Shown here: one piece after another, positions 8,545-17,084 of the stretch
How the letters are laid out: every line of letters starts with the position of its first letter
How positions within the stretch are numbered: position 1 is the first letter of the stretch
Origin: Propylenella binzhouense
GTDB taxonomy: Bacteria > Pseudomonadota > Alphaproteobacteria > Rhizobiales > Afifellaceae
Reading direction: 5' to 3'
NCBI RefSeq assembly: GCF_009866965.1
Contig: NZ_SPKJ01000009.1
Span: 1 to 64,000, forward strand
DNA length: 64,000 nucleotides
Notes under the pieces: model-generated
Database searches by the model: none
What the model saw: the letters and a program-made list of their open reading frames with translations, nothing else
What the model was told of the DNA's origin: nothing
Program-made: the position numbers and the translations under genes

Positions 8545-9434
8545 CGGCCGACTCCGAGGCGGGCCTTCAGCGCCGCGAGGCCGCCGAAGGCGTCGAGGTA
8601 GGCCTCGTGCGAGCCGACGTGGACGTACTTGTCGAGGTAGTCCGCCGCTCCCGCGGCCGTCCTGCCGGCGGCGGCATAGGCGCGGATCGCCTCCTCATCC
8701 TCGTCGTGGACCGTGTCGCAGGCGAGCGGGTGGGCGCCGAAGGGCACCTCCACCACCGCTTCGACCCACTGGCTCGGGATGTAGGTGAGGTGCGGGTTCG
8801 CCTTCACCTCCTCATGCGGCACGATCCGCTCCACCGTGACGATGAGGCGGTTGGAGCCGCGGGCGATGATCTGGTCGACATCGTCCGCATCGCGCGCGAG
8901 CGGCCACTGGACATTGCCGTAGGCGTCGGCGGTGTAGCCGTGGATGACGGTGAAGTCCGGCTCGATGGCACGCATCGCGGTATAGCTCCTGCCGGTGAAG
9001 GGGCAGGTCATCTCCACCGTGATCTCGGGGTCCTGCTTCGCCATGTCGGTGCCGAGGAGCGCGCGGATCGGCATGAAGGAGTTGCCGTTGCAGGCGGCCT
9101 GGAAGCGGGCGACCTGCGCCGATTCGGAATAGTCGCGCACCTCGATCGCGCCCGCCTCGACGCCGCGGCGGAAGCTCGGCGCGAGGCCGTGCCAGAAGAG
9201 GCCCGCATAGACGCCCTCGTAACGCTTCAGAAGGCCGGCGGCAGCGAGCATATCGACAGCGAAGCCGCCGGCGAAGGAGTAGATGGTGAGGTCGCCGATC
9301 CGCTGCCGGATCAACTCGCGCGCGAAGGCGTTCACCTGGCGCCGCATGATGTTGCCGCCGAACGCGACCCTGGCGCCGGGCGGAATGCGGGCGGCGGCGT
9401 CCCGAAGCGAGACGACCTTTTCACGACTGGGCAA
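8541..9434 (-). CDS. CoA-transferase family I-like alpha subunit (pair 2), first gene of proximal operon
   Basis: A 297-residue alpha subunit with the VAFGGNIMRRQVNAFAREL loop, a Glu in RDYSESAQVARFQ aligned to the recalled IpdA Glu, and the family signature VTVERIVPHEEV. It is the first gene of a six-gene minus-strand operon that ends with the MaoC gene. Upstream on the same strand lie a good sigma-70-like promoter and a LacI-type operator (9503-9531). It is similar to the alpha subunit at 16090-16977, which suggests duplication of an ancestral pair across the two arms of the regulon. Confidence 0.75.
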   Translation of the reverse strand: MPSREKVVSLRDAAARIPPGARVAFGGNIMRRQVNAFARELIRQRIGDLTIYSFAGGFAVDMLAAAGLLKRYEGVYAGLFWHGLAPSFRRGVEAGAIEVRDYSESAQVARFQAACNGNSFMPIRALLGTDMAKQDPEITVEMTCPFTGRSYTAMRAIEPDFTVIHGYTADAYGNVQWPLARDADDVDQIIARGSNRLIVTVERIVPHEEVKANPHLTYIPSQWVEAVVEVPFGAHPLACDTVHDEDEEAIRAYAAAGRTAAGAADYLDKYVHVGSHEAYLDAFGGLAALKARLGVGR

Positions 9435-9502
9435 GGGCGTTCCTCTAGAGCTGCCGAGGTCCGGCCGCAGCGGACCAGCACCGATCTTGATTGCTGCATC
9501 CG

Positions 9503-9531
9503 ACGATAAAAACGATTTTAGAGGCGGTCAA
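9503..9531 (-). promoter_or_regulatory. Promoter of the proximal CoA-transferase-like operon
   Basis: Read on the minus strand, TTGACC (9531-9526) is followed after exactly 17 bases by TATCGT (9508-9503). This is a reasonable -35/-10 pair about 70 bases before the alpha-subunit start. The LacI-type operator lies in the spacer and touches the -10 box, which is the classic geometry for repression. Confidence 0.6.
9507..9520. promoter_or_regulatory. LacI-type operator, copy 1
   Basis: TAAAAACGATTTTA is a near-palindrome centred on CG (six of seven arm positions pair), the form of LacI/GalR-family operators. The same 13-base core AAAAACGATTTTA recurs at 20691-20703 ahead of the transporter operon. 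This copy lies between the LacI gene and the divergent operon, so it could also mediate autoregulation. Confidence 0.7.
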
Positions 9532-9619
9532 GCCGTCTGGGTGGTCGTTTGGCGGTATGGACTAGCGATTGCATACACGCGAAATTTCGCTCCCAGGAGC
9601 GACAGTTGGAGGGGCGATC

Positions 9620-10684
9620 TTGCCGAGGGCCAGCCGAGTGACCATCCGGGACGTCGCCTTCGAGGCCGGCCTTGCGGTTTCGACCGTGTCGAACGCGCTC
9701 GCGGGCAAGGACTGCGTGCGCGAGGAGACGCGGCGCAAGGTCGTCGACATCGCCGTCCGCCTCGGCTACCGCCCGTCTGCCCTCGCCCGCTCGCTGCGCA
9801 GCGGGCGCAGCCTCACCATGGGCGTGCTGGTGTCGGACGTGAGCAACCCCGCGCTCGTCGACTATGTCCGCGGCGTCGACGACGTCGCGGTGCGTGAGGG
9901 CTTCACGATCCTCCTCGGCAACACGGACGAGCGCATCGAGAAGCAGGTCGCCCAGATGAAGACGCTGATCGACCACGAGGTCGACGGCATGGTCCTGATC
10001 TCGCAGCATACCGAGGGCAAGGAGGTCCGCGAGCTCTTGAAGATCGTCCCTTACGTCTTCATCCAGCGCCGCAGCCCGCACTTCGTCGACGATTATGTCG
10101 GCGGCGACAACGCCGCCTCGACGCGGAAGGCCCTCACCTACCTCCACGAGCTCGGACATCGCCGCATCGGCATCATCACCGGTCCGACCGCGTCGAGCAC
10201 GGCGATGGAGCGTCTCGCGGCGTACAGGGCCTGCGTCGACGATCTCGGGTTCGACCGCGACGAAGACCTCGTCGTCTACGGCGACTACGATCTCGACGCC
10301 GGGCGGCGGGGGATGCACCGGCTGTGGTCCCTCCCCGAGCCGCCAACGGCCATCCTCGCCAGCAACGACATCTGCGCGCTCGGCGTGCAGGACGCGGCGC
10401 TGGAGCTAGGCGTGTCGATCCCGGACCAGCTTTCGCTGTGCGGATGCGACGACATCTCGCTCGCGGGGCTTCGCCAGATCGACCTCACCACCACGCATAT
10501 GCCGAAGCGACGCATCGGCACCGCCGCGGCGGAGCTGCTTCTCGGGAAGATCGAACAGGGGCCGAACCTGCCGCCGCAGGAGATCATCATCCCGGGCGAT
10601 CTCGTGATCCGCTCCTCGTGCGCCGCGCCGCGGGCGAAGAGGCGCCGGCGGCGGGCGGCCGCCGCACCGGTCGCCGCCGAATAG
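9620..10684 (+). CDS. LacI-family transcriptional regulator
   Basis: A 354-residue regulator. The N-terminal helix-turn-helix is VTIRDVAFEAGLAVSTVSNA, followed by the hinge helix GYRPSALARSLRSGRS and a periplasmic-binding-like effector domain (GVLVSDVSNP, GHRRIGIITGP, PTAILASNDICALG). I chose TTG 9620 because GGAGGGG lies 5-6 bases upstream and the DNA-binding domain then starts at residue ~6; a TTG at 9569 would add 17 odd residues. It is divergent from the CoA-transferase-like operon and ends 2 bases from the DhaL gene coming the other way. It probably represses both operons until a sugar-like inducer binds. The C-terminal tail is very basic (KRRRRRAAA). Confidence 0.9.
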   Translation: MPRASRVTIRDVAFEAGLAVSTVSNALAGKDCVREETRRKVVDIAVRLGYRPSALARSLRSGRSLTMGVLVSDVSNPALVDYVRGVDDVAVREGFTILLGNTDERIEKQVAQMKTLIDHEVDGMVLISQHTEGKEVRELLKIVPYVFIQRRSPHFVDDYVGGDNAASTRKALTYLHELGHRRIGIITGPTASSTAMERLAAYRACVDDLGFDRDEDLVVYGDYDLDAGRRGMHRLWSLPEPPTAILASNDICALGVQDAALELGVSIPDQLSLCGCDDISLAGLRQIDLTTTHMPKRRIGTAAAELLLGKIEQGPNLPPQEIIIPGDLVIRSSCAAPRAKRRRRRAAAAPVAAE

Positions 10685-10686
10685 GA

Positions 10687-11292
10687 TCAGCGGTCGACGA
10701 GCGCCCGCGCGATGCGTGCAAACGCGAGCATGCCGGGGTCGTCCAGACCCACGGTCTTGTCGCCGAACATGCGGGCGCGGCCGATGCGGTTCGGCTTCTC
10801 GCGGAATCCGGCGAGGGCGTCCTCGGCAGCACTCGCGACGGCCGCGCCGAGGTCGCCGGGCGCATCCCCCGCGAGGCGGCCTGCGACGCAGTCGAGGCTG
10901 TCGACCACCGTCTTGTCGCCGGGCGCGGCGCCGCCACGCTTGACGACGGCATCGCGCGCGAGGACTGCCAGCGCCGCCCACTCGGTCGGATCCACCGCCT
11001 CCATCCCCTTCGTCTCGCGCGAGATGGCGAGGAGCGCGGTCGCGAGCAGCGTGCCGAGGCTGGAGCCGGTCGCCGTCGCCGCGGCCTTGGCGAGGCCGGC
11101 GAAGGCCGCGCCCATGTCGGCGGCAGCGGCCGTGTCCGCCTTCGCCATGCGGTCGACAACGCGGGCGAGCATGGTGCCCGTGTCGCCGTCACCGATGCGG
11201 GCATCGGCGGCATTCAGCTCCTTCTCGAGCGTCGCCATCGCCGCCTTCGCCCTGGCGACGAGGTCGGCAAGGTCGGTGGCGCGAAGGCTCAT
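10687..11292 (-). CDS. dhaL: DhaL-like ATP-binding subunit of a dihydroxyacetone-type kinase
   Basis: A 201-residue helical protein of the DhaL family. The nucleotide/Mg site is DARIGDGDTGTMLARV, whose Asp residues coordinate the metal; GSSLGTLLATALLAISRE follows. The Thr after GDGD resembles ATP-dependent kinases rather than the phosphotransferase-linked type, and no DhaM is present. ATP use is therefore likely. It overlaps the DhaK gene by ATGA and is the last gene of the distal operon. It would phosphorylate a small ketose (dihydroxyacetone, erythrulose or similar) held by DhaK. The exact ketose is not visible. Confidence 0.88.
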   Translation of the reverse strand: MSLRATDLADLVARAKAAMATLEKELNAADARIGDGDTGTMLARVVDRMAKADTAAAADMGAAFAGLAKAAATATGSSLGTLLATALLAISRETKGMEAVDPTEWAALAVLARDAVVKRGGAAPGDKTVVDSLDCVAGRLAGDAPGDLGAAVASAAEDALAGFREKPNRIGRARMFGDKTVGLDDPGMLAFARIARALVDR

Positions 11293-12290
11293 GCGGCGCC
11301 CCGCCAGAACGGGCAGGATGTCGGCGCGGCGAGGAGCTCCATGAAGGCGCCGTCGACGACGCAGAGCGAGACCGACACGCCCGCCATCTCCATCGACGTC
11401 GCGTAATGGCCGACGAGGGGCATCACGACCTCGAGCCCGTCCGCCGCGAGGCGCTGCGCGATGCGGCGGTAGAGGATGTAGAGCTCCTCCAGCGGCGTCG
11501 CACCGAGGCTGTTGACGAGGACGGAGACCTGGCGGGCGCCGGAGAGCGGCGCGTCGGCGGTGAGGCGGTCGAGCATCTCGTCCGCCACCTCGTCGGCCGG
11601 CCTCAGCGGCGCGCGCCAGATGCCGGGCTCGCCGTGGATGCCCATCCCCATCTCGATCTCGTTCTCGCCGAGCGTGAAGGACGGCGCGCCGGAGCCGGGG
11701 ATAAGGCAGGGCGACAGCGCGACGCCGATCGTGCGGGTGCGGGCGACGGCATCGGCCGCCGTCGCCGTCACCTCGGCCAGCGAGGCGCCGCGGTCGGCCA
11801 TCGCGCCCGCCGCCTTGTAGGCGTAGAGGATGCCGGCGACGCCGCGGCGCTTCGCCCCCTCCTCCGGCGCGGCGCTCGCCACGTCGTCGATGCCGAGCAC
11901 GGTGGTGGACTCGATGCCGTCGGCCTCGGCGATCTCGCCGGCCATGTCGAAGTTCATGCGGTCGCCGCCGTAATTGCCGTAGAGGCGCAGCACGCCTGCC
12001 CCGCCGTCGGCCGCCTGGATCGCCTCCACGCAGGATCCGACCGTCGGCCCCTCGAACACGTTGCCGATGGCGCAGGCGTCGAGCATCCCCTCCGCGACGT
12101 AGCCCGTGAACAGCGGCAGATGGCCGGAACCGCCGCCCGACACGATGCCGACTTTCCCCCGCCGCGGTGCCGAAGCACGCCGGATGACGCGGCCCTCCTC
12201 GCCGGCGCGCGCGAGGTACGGGTGCGCCGCGACCAGGCCGTCCAGCATCTCGTCGACGTAGTTGCCGGGGGCGTTGATGAGCTTCTTCAT
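11289..12290 (-). CDS. dhaK: DhaK-like substrate-binding subunit of a dihydroxyacetone-type kinase
   Basis: A 333-residue DhaK. Recognisable motifs are VGIVSGGGSGHLPLF, LRLYGNYGGDRMNFDMA, and MGMGIHGEPG, whose His forms the covalent hemiaminal with the ketone substrate. Length and motif order are normal for the family. It is translationally coupled to DhaL downstream and begins 12 bases after the TPP-enzyme gene. It suggests that the pathway releases a short ketose or triose that is phosphorylated for entry into central metabolism. Confidence 0.9.
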   Translation of the reverse strand: MKKLINAPGNYVDEMLDGLVAAHPYLARAGEEGRVIRRASAPRRGKVGIVSGGGSGHLPLFTGYVAEGMLDACAIGNVFEGPTVGSCVEAIQAADGGAGVLRLYGNYGGDRMNFDMAGEIAEADGIESTTVLGIDDVASAAPEEGAKRRGVAGILYAYKAAGAMADRGASLAEVTATAADAVARTRTIGVALSPCLIPGSGAPSFTLGENEIEMGMGIHGEPGIWRAPLRPADEVADEMLDRLTADAPLSGARQVSVLVNSLGATPLEELYILYRRIAQRLAADGLEVVMPLVGHYATSMEMAGVSVSLCVVDGAFMELLAAPTSCPFWRGAA

Positions 12291-12302
12291 GGCGCTGGTC
12301 CG

Positions 12303-14048
12303 TCAGTAGGAGAGCGAGACGTCGTCGGCGAACGCGGTGATTGGCGGATAAGCGTGCTCGTCCGTCACGATGTCGACGACCGTCGTGATGTTCGCGGCGA
12401 GCGCCTTGCGGAAGACGTCGGCAAGGTCTTCCGCGCGCTCCACGCGGACTCCCTCGCAGCCGACGGCGCGGGCGATGGCGGCGTGGTCGACGGCGGTGAA
12501 GTCGCAGGCCTCGTCGTTGTAGTCGCCGAACGTCACCTTCTCGGCGTGCTTCTGGTAGCCGAGGATCTGGTTGTTGAGGATCGCGACCACGACCGGCAGC
12601 CCCATGCGCCGCGCGGTCTCAAGCTCGGACCAGGTGTGGGCGAAGCCGCCGTCGCCGCACAGCGCGAACACCGGCGCCTCCGGCCGCGCCGCCTTGGCGC
12701 CGAGCGCGAACGGCAGTCCCCAGCCGAGCCCGGCGAGGCCGCGCGGGGTGATGAAGCGCTGCCCGGCCTTACGCGAGGTGAGGAAGTTGCCGACCCAGAT
12801 CGAGGAATAGCTCGCGTCGGTGACGACGATGGTGTCGGGCGTCATCACCTCGTCCAGCGCGCGCATGATCCGTTCGGGCCGGATCGGCGTGGCGTTCGAG
12901 GACGCCTCGGCCTCCATGTCCTCGCGGCCCTTCTTCAGCCCCGCCGCGATCTTCGCCTCGAGCTGCGGCCGGGCCGCCATGCGCTTGCCGAGGTCGCGCG
13001 CCTTCAGCGCCTCCGTCAGCGCGGCGAGGCCCAGCTTCGCGTCGCCGACGAGGCGCATCGCCTCGTAGTTGCGGCCGATCTCCTGGCCGTCGACGTCCAG
13101 GTGGATGTAGCGCGCGTCCTTCGGGTAGAGCGACCAGGAGTCGGTGCCGTTCTGGTTCGTGCGGTTGCCGACGAGGAGGATGACGTCCGCCTCCGTCACG
13201 AGGTCGCGCAGGTGGCGGGTGCGGCTGCGCTTGCCCATGAAGTAGCCGACGACGCCGACGGAGAGCGGATGCGTCTCGTCGACCGTGCCCTTGCCCATCA
13301 GCGTGGTCGCGATGGGCAGCCCCGCCGCCTCCTGTAACGCCGCAAGCTCCGCGGCCGCCTGCGACAGGTGCACGCCTCCGCCGGCGATGACGAGCGGCCG
13401 CTCCGCCGAGGCGAGCAGGTCCGCCGCCTCCGCGACGCGCGCCGGATGCGGCCCGCAGCGGTCGAGCGGGAACGCGCCCAGGGAGGCGCCGCGCAGCACC
13501 GCCGGACGGTCCGGCGCCTCGGTGAAGATGTCCATCGGCGCCATCAGCACCGCCGGGCCGGGGCGGCCGGAGGCGGCGGCGGCGAAGGCCATGTCGACGA
13601 AGTCGTCGATGCGGCCGGCGTCGGGGATGCGCTTGATCCACTTCGCGACGCCCTTGAAGAGCTCCAGGTGGTCGAGCTCCTGGAAGGCGTTCTTCTCCAC
13701 GTAGGCCCGCGCCACGTCCTGCACCACCGCGACCACGGGAACGGACGCCTTGTAGGCCTCCGCGAGGCCCGGCACGAGGAGCGTCGCGGCGGGGCCGTTC
13801 TGCGCCGTCACCACAGCGACCTTGTTCGAGACGCGAGCGTAAGCGTCGGCCATCGCGGCGCCGGCGTTCTCGGTGCGGTAGCCGACCTGGCGGATGCCGT
13901 GATGCGGCGCGGCGAGGAACAGCGCCGTCGGGATCGACTGGCCGAACACCGTGTCGACCCCGTGGCGAGCGAGCGCCGCGGCGAACACGTGTGCGCCCGA
14001 GATGTTGCCGCGGTCGGGATGGTCTTCTGCGATCGCCTTCGATGTCAT
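12303..14048 (-). CDS. Thiamine pyrophosphate-dependent enzyme (acetolactate synthase-like)
   Basis: A 581-residue three-domain TPP enzyme. The N-terminal Pyr domain has the activating Glu in GYRTENAGAAMADAYAR and a KNAFQELDH stretch like acetolactate synthases. The central domain has PLVIAGGG. The C-terminal PP domain carries the Mg-TPP motif from GDGGFAHTWSELETA to ILNN. The family includes acetolactate synthases, oxalyl-CoA decarboxylases, 2-hydroxyacyl-CoA lyases and carboligases. The neighbouring family III CoA-transferase makes an acyl-CoA substrate possible, but I see no motif that fixes this. It lies 39 bases after the family III CoA-transferase gene. Confidence 0.85.
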   Translation of the reverse strand: MTSKAIAEDHPDRGNISGAHVFAAALARHGVDTVFGQSIPTALFLAAPHHGIRQVGYRTENAGAAMADAYARVSNKVAVVTAQNGPAATLLVPGLAEAYKASVPVVAVVQDVARAYVEKNAFQELDHLELFKGVAKWIKRIPDAGRIDDFVDMAFAAAASGRPGPAVLMAPMDIFTEAPDRPAVLRGASLGAFPLDRCGPHPARVAEAADLLASAERPLVIAGGGVHLSQAAAELAALQEAAGLPIATTLMGKGTVDETHPLSVGVVGYFMGKRSRTRHLRDLVTEADVILLVGNRTNQNGTDSWSLYPKDARYIHLDVDGQEIGRNYEAMRLVGDAKLGLAALTEALKARDLGKRMAARPQLEAKIAAGLKKGREDMEAEASSNATPIRPERIMRALDEVMTPDTIVVTDASYSSIWVGNFLTSRKAGQRFITPRGLAGLGWGLPFALGAKAARPEAPVFALCGDGGFAHTWSELETARRMGLPVVVAILNNQILGYQKHAEKVTFGDYNDEACDFTAVDHAAIARAVGCEGVRVERAEDLADVFRKALAANITTVVDIVTDEHAYPPITAFADDVSLSY

Positions 14049-14087
14049 CGTTTTCTAGCCTTTCGGGTGGGTGCGGCGGAGCGGTCG

Positions 14088-15278
14088 TCAGATGACGGCT
14101 TCGGCCCGCAGTCCCTCGATCTCCTCGGCCGACATGCCGAGCCAGGTCATCAGCACCTCGTCGGTGTCGTGGCCGAGCGGCGGCGCCGGCCGGTGCACCG
14201 CCGTCGGCGTTCTCGACAGCCGCTGCGCCGGCGCCGGCGAGGGCACCACGCCCGCCACAGGGTGCTCGATGTCGACGATGTGGCCGGCGTCCCGCGCATA
14301 GGGGTCGCGCAGCGCCTCGCCGACGGTGCGGACCTTCGCGGATGGCAGCTCGGCCTTGGAGACCGCCGCCATCACCTCGTCCACCGTGTGCGCCTTCGCC
14401 CATTGCGCGACGACGCCCTCCACGGCGTCGACGTTCTGCAGCCGCGCCTCGAGCCGGGCGAAGCGCGGGTCCTGCAGCAGCTCGGGCTGGCCGATCATCC
14501 GGGCGAGCCGAGGGAAGTGCGCGTCGCTGCCCCCGATGATGTGCACCCAGTGGCCGTCCTTCGTCTCGAAGGTGTTGGCGGGCGCCACGTAGCGGTCGCG
14601 GTTTCCCATGCGGCTCATCTCGCGGCCGAACACGAGGTATTCGGGGATAGCCGTCATCAGCATGGCGGAGGCGCTGCCCATCAGGCTGACGTCGACCATC
14701 TGCCCTTCGCCGGACTGCATCCGGTGCATCAGGGCGCCGAGGACGCCGCAGGCGGCGTTCATGCCGGTCGCGTAGTCGACCAGGAAGGTGCCGGCCAGCA
14801 TCGGCCGCCCGTCCACCTCTCCGGTGAGGTCCATGATGCCGGAGAGCGCCTGCGCGATGGCGTCGAAGCACGGCTCACAGGTGAGGCGGTTGCCGAGGCC
14901 GAAGCCCGACAGGCTCGCCATCACGAGGCGCGGGTTCAGCTCGTGCAGCGTCTCCCAGCCGCAGCCCATCTTGTCCATGGTGCCGGGGCGGAAGTTCTCG
15001 ATGAGGACGTCCGCCTCGGTGGCCAGACGGCGGATGAGCTCCTGCGCCTTGTTGTGGCGGAAGTCGACCGTCAGGCTCCGCTTGTTGCGGTTGAACATCA
15101 TGAAGTAGACGCTCTCGCCCTGGATGAACGGGGCGAGGAGACGGGAATCCTCGCCCGTCATCGTCTTCTCGACCTTGACGACGTCGGCGCCGAGATCGCC
15201 GAGGATCATCGCGCAGTGGGGACCGGCGATGAAGCGGGAGAGGTCGAGGACCTTCAGCCCGGAGAGTGGACCTGCCAT
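14088..15278 (-). CDS. Family III CoA-transferase (CaiB/BaiF type)
   Basis: A 396-residue family III CoA-transferase, opening LSGLKVLDLSRFIAGPHCAM with GADVVKVEK. The Asp in FLVDYATGMNAA matches the catalytic Asp that forms the aspartyl-CoA intermediate. These enzymes move CoA from a donor thioester to a carboxylic acid. Here it would activate an acid produced from the imported compound. I chose ATG 15278 because the fold begins directly after it; an upstream in-frame start at 15344 overlaps the preceding gene. It starts 7 bases after the pair 3 beta-subunit gene. Confidence 0.88.
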   Translation of the reverse strand: MAGPLSGLKVLDLSRFIAGPHCAMILGDLGADVVKVEKTMTGEDSRLLAPFIQGESVYFMMFNRNKRSLTVDFRHNKAQELIRRLATEADVLIENFRPGTMDKMGCGWETLHELNPRLVMASLSGFGLGNRLTCEPCFDAIAQALSGIMDLTGEVDGRPMLAGTFLVDYATGMNAACGVLGALMHRMQSGEGQMVDVSLMGSASAMLMTAIPEYLVFGREMSRMGNRDRYVAPANTFETKDGHWVHIIGGSDAHFPRLARMIGQPELLQDPRFARLEARLQNVDAVEGVVAQWAKAHTVDEVMAAVSKAELPSAKVRTVGEALRDPYARDAGHIVDIEHPVAGVVPSPAPAQRLSRTPTAVHRPAPPLGHDTDEVLMTWLGMSAEEIEGLRAEAVI

Positions 15279-15285
15279 GGTTAGC

Positions 15286-16086
15286 CTATTCGCGCAGCAG
15301 AATGTTGTTGGGGTCGATACGGAGGCGGATCGCGTCGAGGTCATCGGCGCGCGGCGGATCGGTGACGGCGATGCTGTCCGGCACCGCAGGGCGGAAGCCC
15401 ATGCGGTCGGTGACGTCGCCCAGCGCCACGCCCGGGTGGAGCGAGACGAGCCTCATCTCGCGGGTCTCGGGGGTGAAATCGAAGACCGCGAGGTCGGTGA
15501 CAACGCGGTGCGGGCCGCCCGGCGCGAGGCCGGCCGCCTCGCGTGAGGTGCCGCCATCGAGGTGGCCGACGCTGGTGACGAAATCGACGCGCTCCACGAA
15601 GCTGCGGCGGTCGAGGTCCATCACGATGTACGGCCGGCGCACGAAGGCGGCGTGGTCCGGCTGGGCGAGCGCCCCGACGAGCCGGACCTTCGGCCGGTCG
15701 CGATCGCCGATCGCCGTGATGTTCATGTTGCCGTGCCGGTCGATCTGCGCGGCGCTGTTGAAGCAGACGTCGAAGCGGCCGCGCGAGAGCATGTCGCACT
15801 TGATGCCGGTGTCTGTCGGCGCCGCGGCGCCCGGCCAGCGGGTGAACGCGTCCTGGTTCAGCCGCTCGGGGAAGGCGGAAAGGTCCGGCTCCAGGAGGTT
15901 GCCCCAGTAGACCGCGGCGCCCGGCGCGTGGCGCATCTGCGCGAGGCGGACGGCAGCGAGCGGGATGCCGACGGCCAGCGTGAAGGCGCGCCCGTTGGTG
16001 CCGACGCCGACGAAGCAGAGATCGCCGTCCTCGATCTCGCGGGCGAGGTAGGCGACGATCAGCTCGTTCATGGAGAACGCGGCCAT
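15286..16086 (-). CDS. CoA-transferase family I-like beta subunit (pair 3, IpdB/GctB-like)
   Basis: A 266-residue beta subunit with MNELIVAYLAREIEDGDL, GVGTNGRAFTLAVGIP and SLHPGVALGDVTDRMGF. As in pair 2, the expected catalytic Glu site reads AAVYWGNLLEPDLS. It follows its alpha subunit by 3 bases and precedes the family III CoA-transferase. An operon with both this pair and a genuine family III transferase supports the view that this pair does something other than CoA transfer. Confidence 0.75.
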   Translation of the reverse strand: MAAFSMNELIVAYLAREIEDGDLCFVGVGTNGRAFTLAVGIPLAAVRLAQMRHAPGAAVYWGNLLEPDLSAFPERLNQDAFTRWPGAAAPTDTGIKCDMLSRGRFDVCFNSAAQIDRHGNMNITAIGDRDRPKVRLVGALAQPDHAAFVRRPYIVMDLDRRSFVERVDFVTSVGHLDGGTSREAAGLAPGGPHRVVTDLAVFDFTPETREMRLVSLHPGVALGDVTDRMGFRPAVPDSIAVTDPPRADDLDAIRLRIDPNNILLRE

Positions 16087-16089
16087 CGC

Positions 16090-16977
16090 TCAGCCCTTCG
16101 CCACGTCGAACGCGCGGAGCGCCTCGATCCCGCCGACCGCGGCGAGGTAGGAGGCGTGGTCGCGGTGGCGCACGTACCGGTCGAGATATTCAGCCGCCCC
16201 ATCGCCGCTGCGGCACGCCAGCGCGAAGGCTTCGAGATGCGCCTCGTCTGCGTCGTAGAAGGCGTCGCAGGCGGCGGGGTGGGAGCCGTATGGCACCTCC
16301 ACGACGCTCTCCACCCACTGGCCGGGGATGTAGGTGAGCGTCGGCTGCGCCTTCACCAGCTCGTGCGGCACGATGCGCTCGACGGTGACGATGAGGCGCG
16401 TAGCGGCGGCGGCGAACACCGGATCGACGTCGTCGGTGTCGCGCACGACCGGCCAGACGATGTTGCCGTACTCGTCGCCCATGTAGCCGTGGATGAGGGT
16501 GAAGTCCGTCGCGGCGGGCGGAACCGCCTGAAGGAGGTCGCCGGTGAAGGGGCAGGTGACGGTCCTGATCTGGTCGGGGTTCCGCACGGCGATGTCGGAG
16601 CCGAACAGGCCGCGGATTGGCAGGAACGGGACGCCCTGCGCCGCGGCGCGCAGCCGGGCGACCCACGCCGTCTCGGAAAACTCCCGGGCGACGATGCGCC
16701 CCTCCTCCACGCCGCGGCGGAAGTTCGGCGCGAGGCCGTGGTTGAAGAGGCCGACATATATGCCTTCCCAGCGCCTGATCGCGCCGGCGGCGGCGAGGAA
16801 GTCGACCGCCGTCGTCGCGGCCCAAGAGAGCACGGTGAGATCGGAGACGCCGCGGGCGACGAGGTTGCGCACCGCCGCGTTGGGCTGGCGCCGCAACAGC
16901 GACCCTCCGATCGCGACGCTCGCCCCCGACGAGATCGGGGCGAGCGCCTCCTCCAACGACTTCCGCTTGACGCGCAA
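16090..16977 (-). CDS. CoA-transferase family I-like alpha subunit (pair 3, IpdA/GctA-like)
   Basis: A 295-residue alpha subunit with VAIGGSLLRRQPNAAVRNL, a Glu in REFSETAWVARLR at the recalled IpdA position, and VTVERIVPHELV. The start is TTG 16977, with GGAG about 9 bases upstream. It is the first catabolic gene after the three transporter genes, about 110 bases past the binding-protein stop. It is clearly paralogous to the alpha subunit at 8541-9434. Confidence 0.75.
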   Translation of the reverse strand: MRVKRKSLEEALAPISSGASVAIGGSLLRRQPNAAVRNLVARGVSDLTVLSWAATTAVDFLAAAGAIRRWEGIYVGLFNHGLAPNFRRGVEEGRIVAREFSETAWVARLRAAAQGVPFLPIRGLFGSDIAVRNPDQIRTVTCPFTGDLLQAVPPAATDFTLIHGYMGDEYGNIVWPVVRDTDDVDPVFAAAATRLIVTVERIVPHELVKAQPTLTYIPGQWVESVVEVPYGSHPAACDAFYDADEAHLEAFALACRSGDGAAEYLDRYVRHRDHASYLAAVGGIEALRAFDVAKG

Positions 16978-17084
16978 CAGGATGTTCTCCGGAACTCAGG
17001 CGTGCCGGCGGGCGCGGGGCGCGCAGGGACGACCTGCGCGACCCTCGGGGCTCAGTGCCCGCCGATCATCGTGGTGGGTTGGGC

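Noticed and set aside
11406-13337. 643-codon plus-strand frame opposite DhaK and the TPP enzyme
   Set aside because: No domain character and fully antisense to two strongly supported genes.
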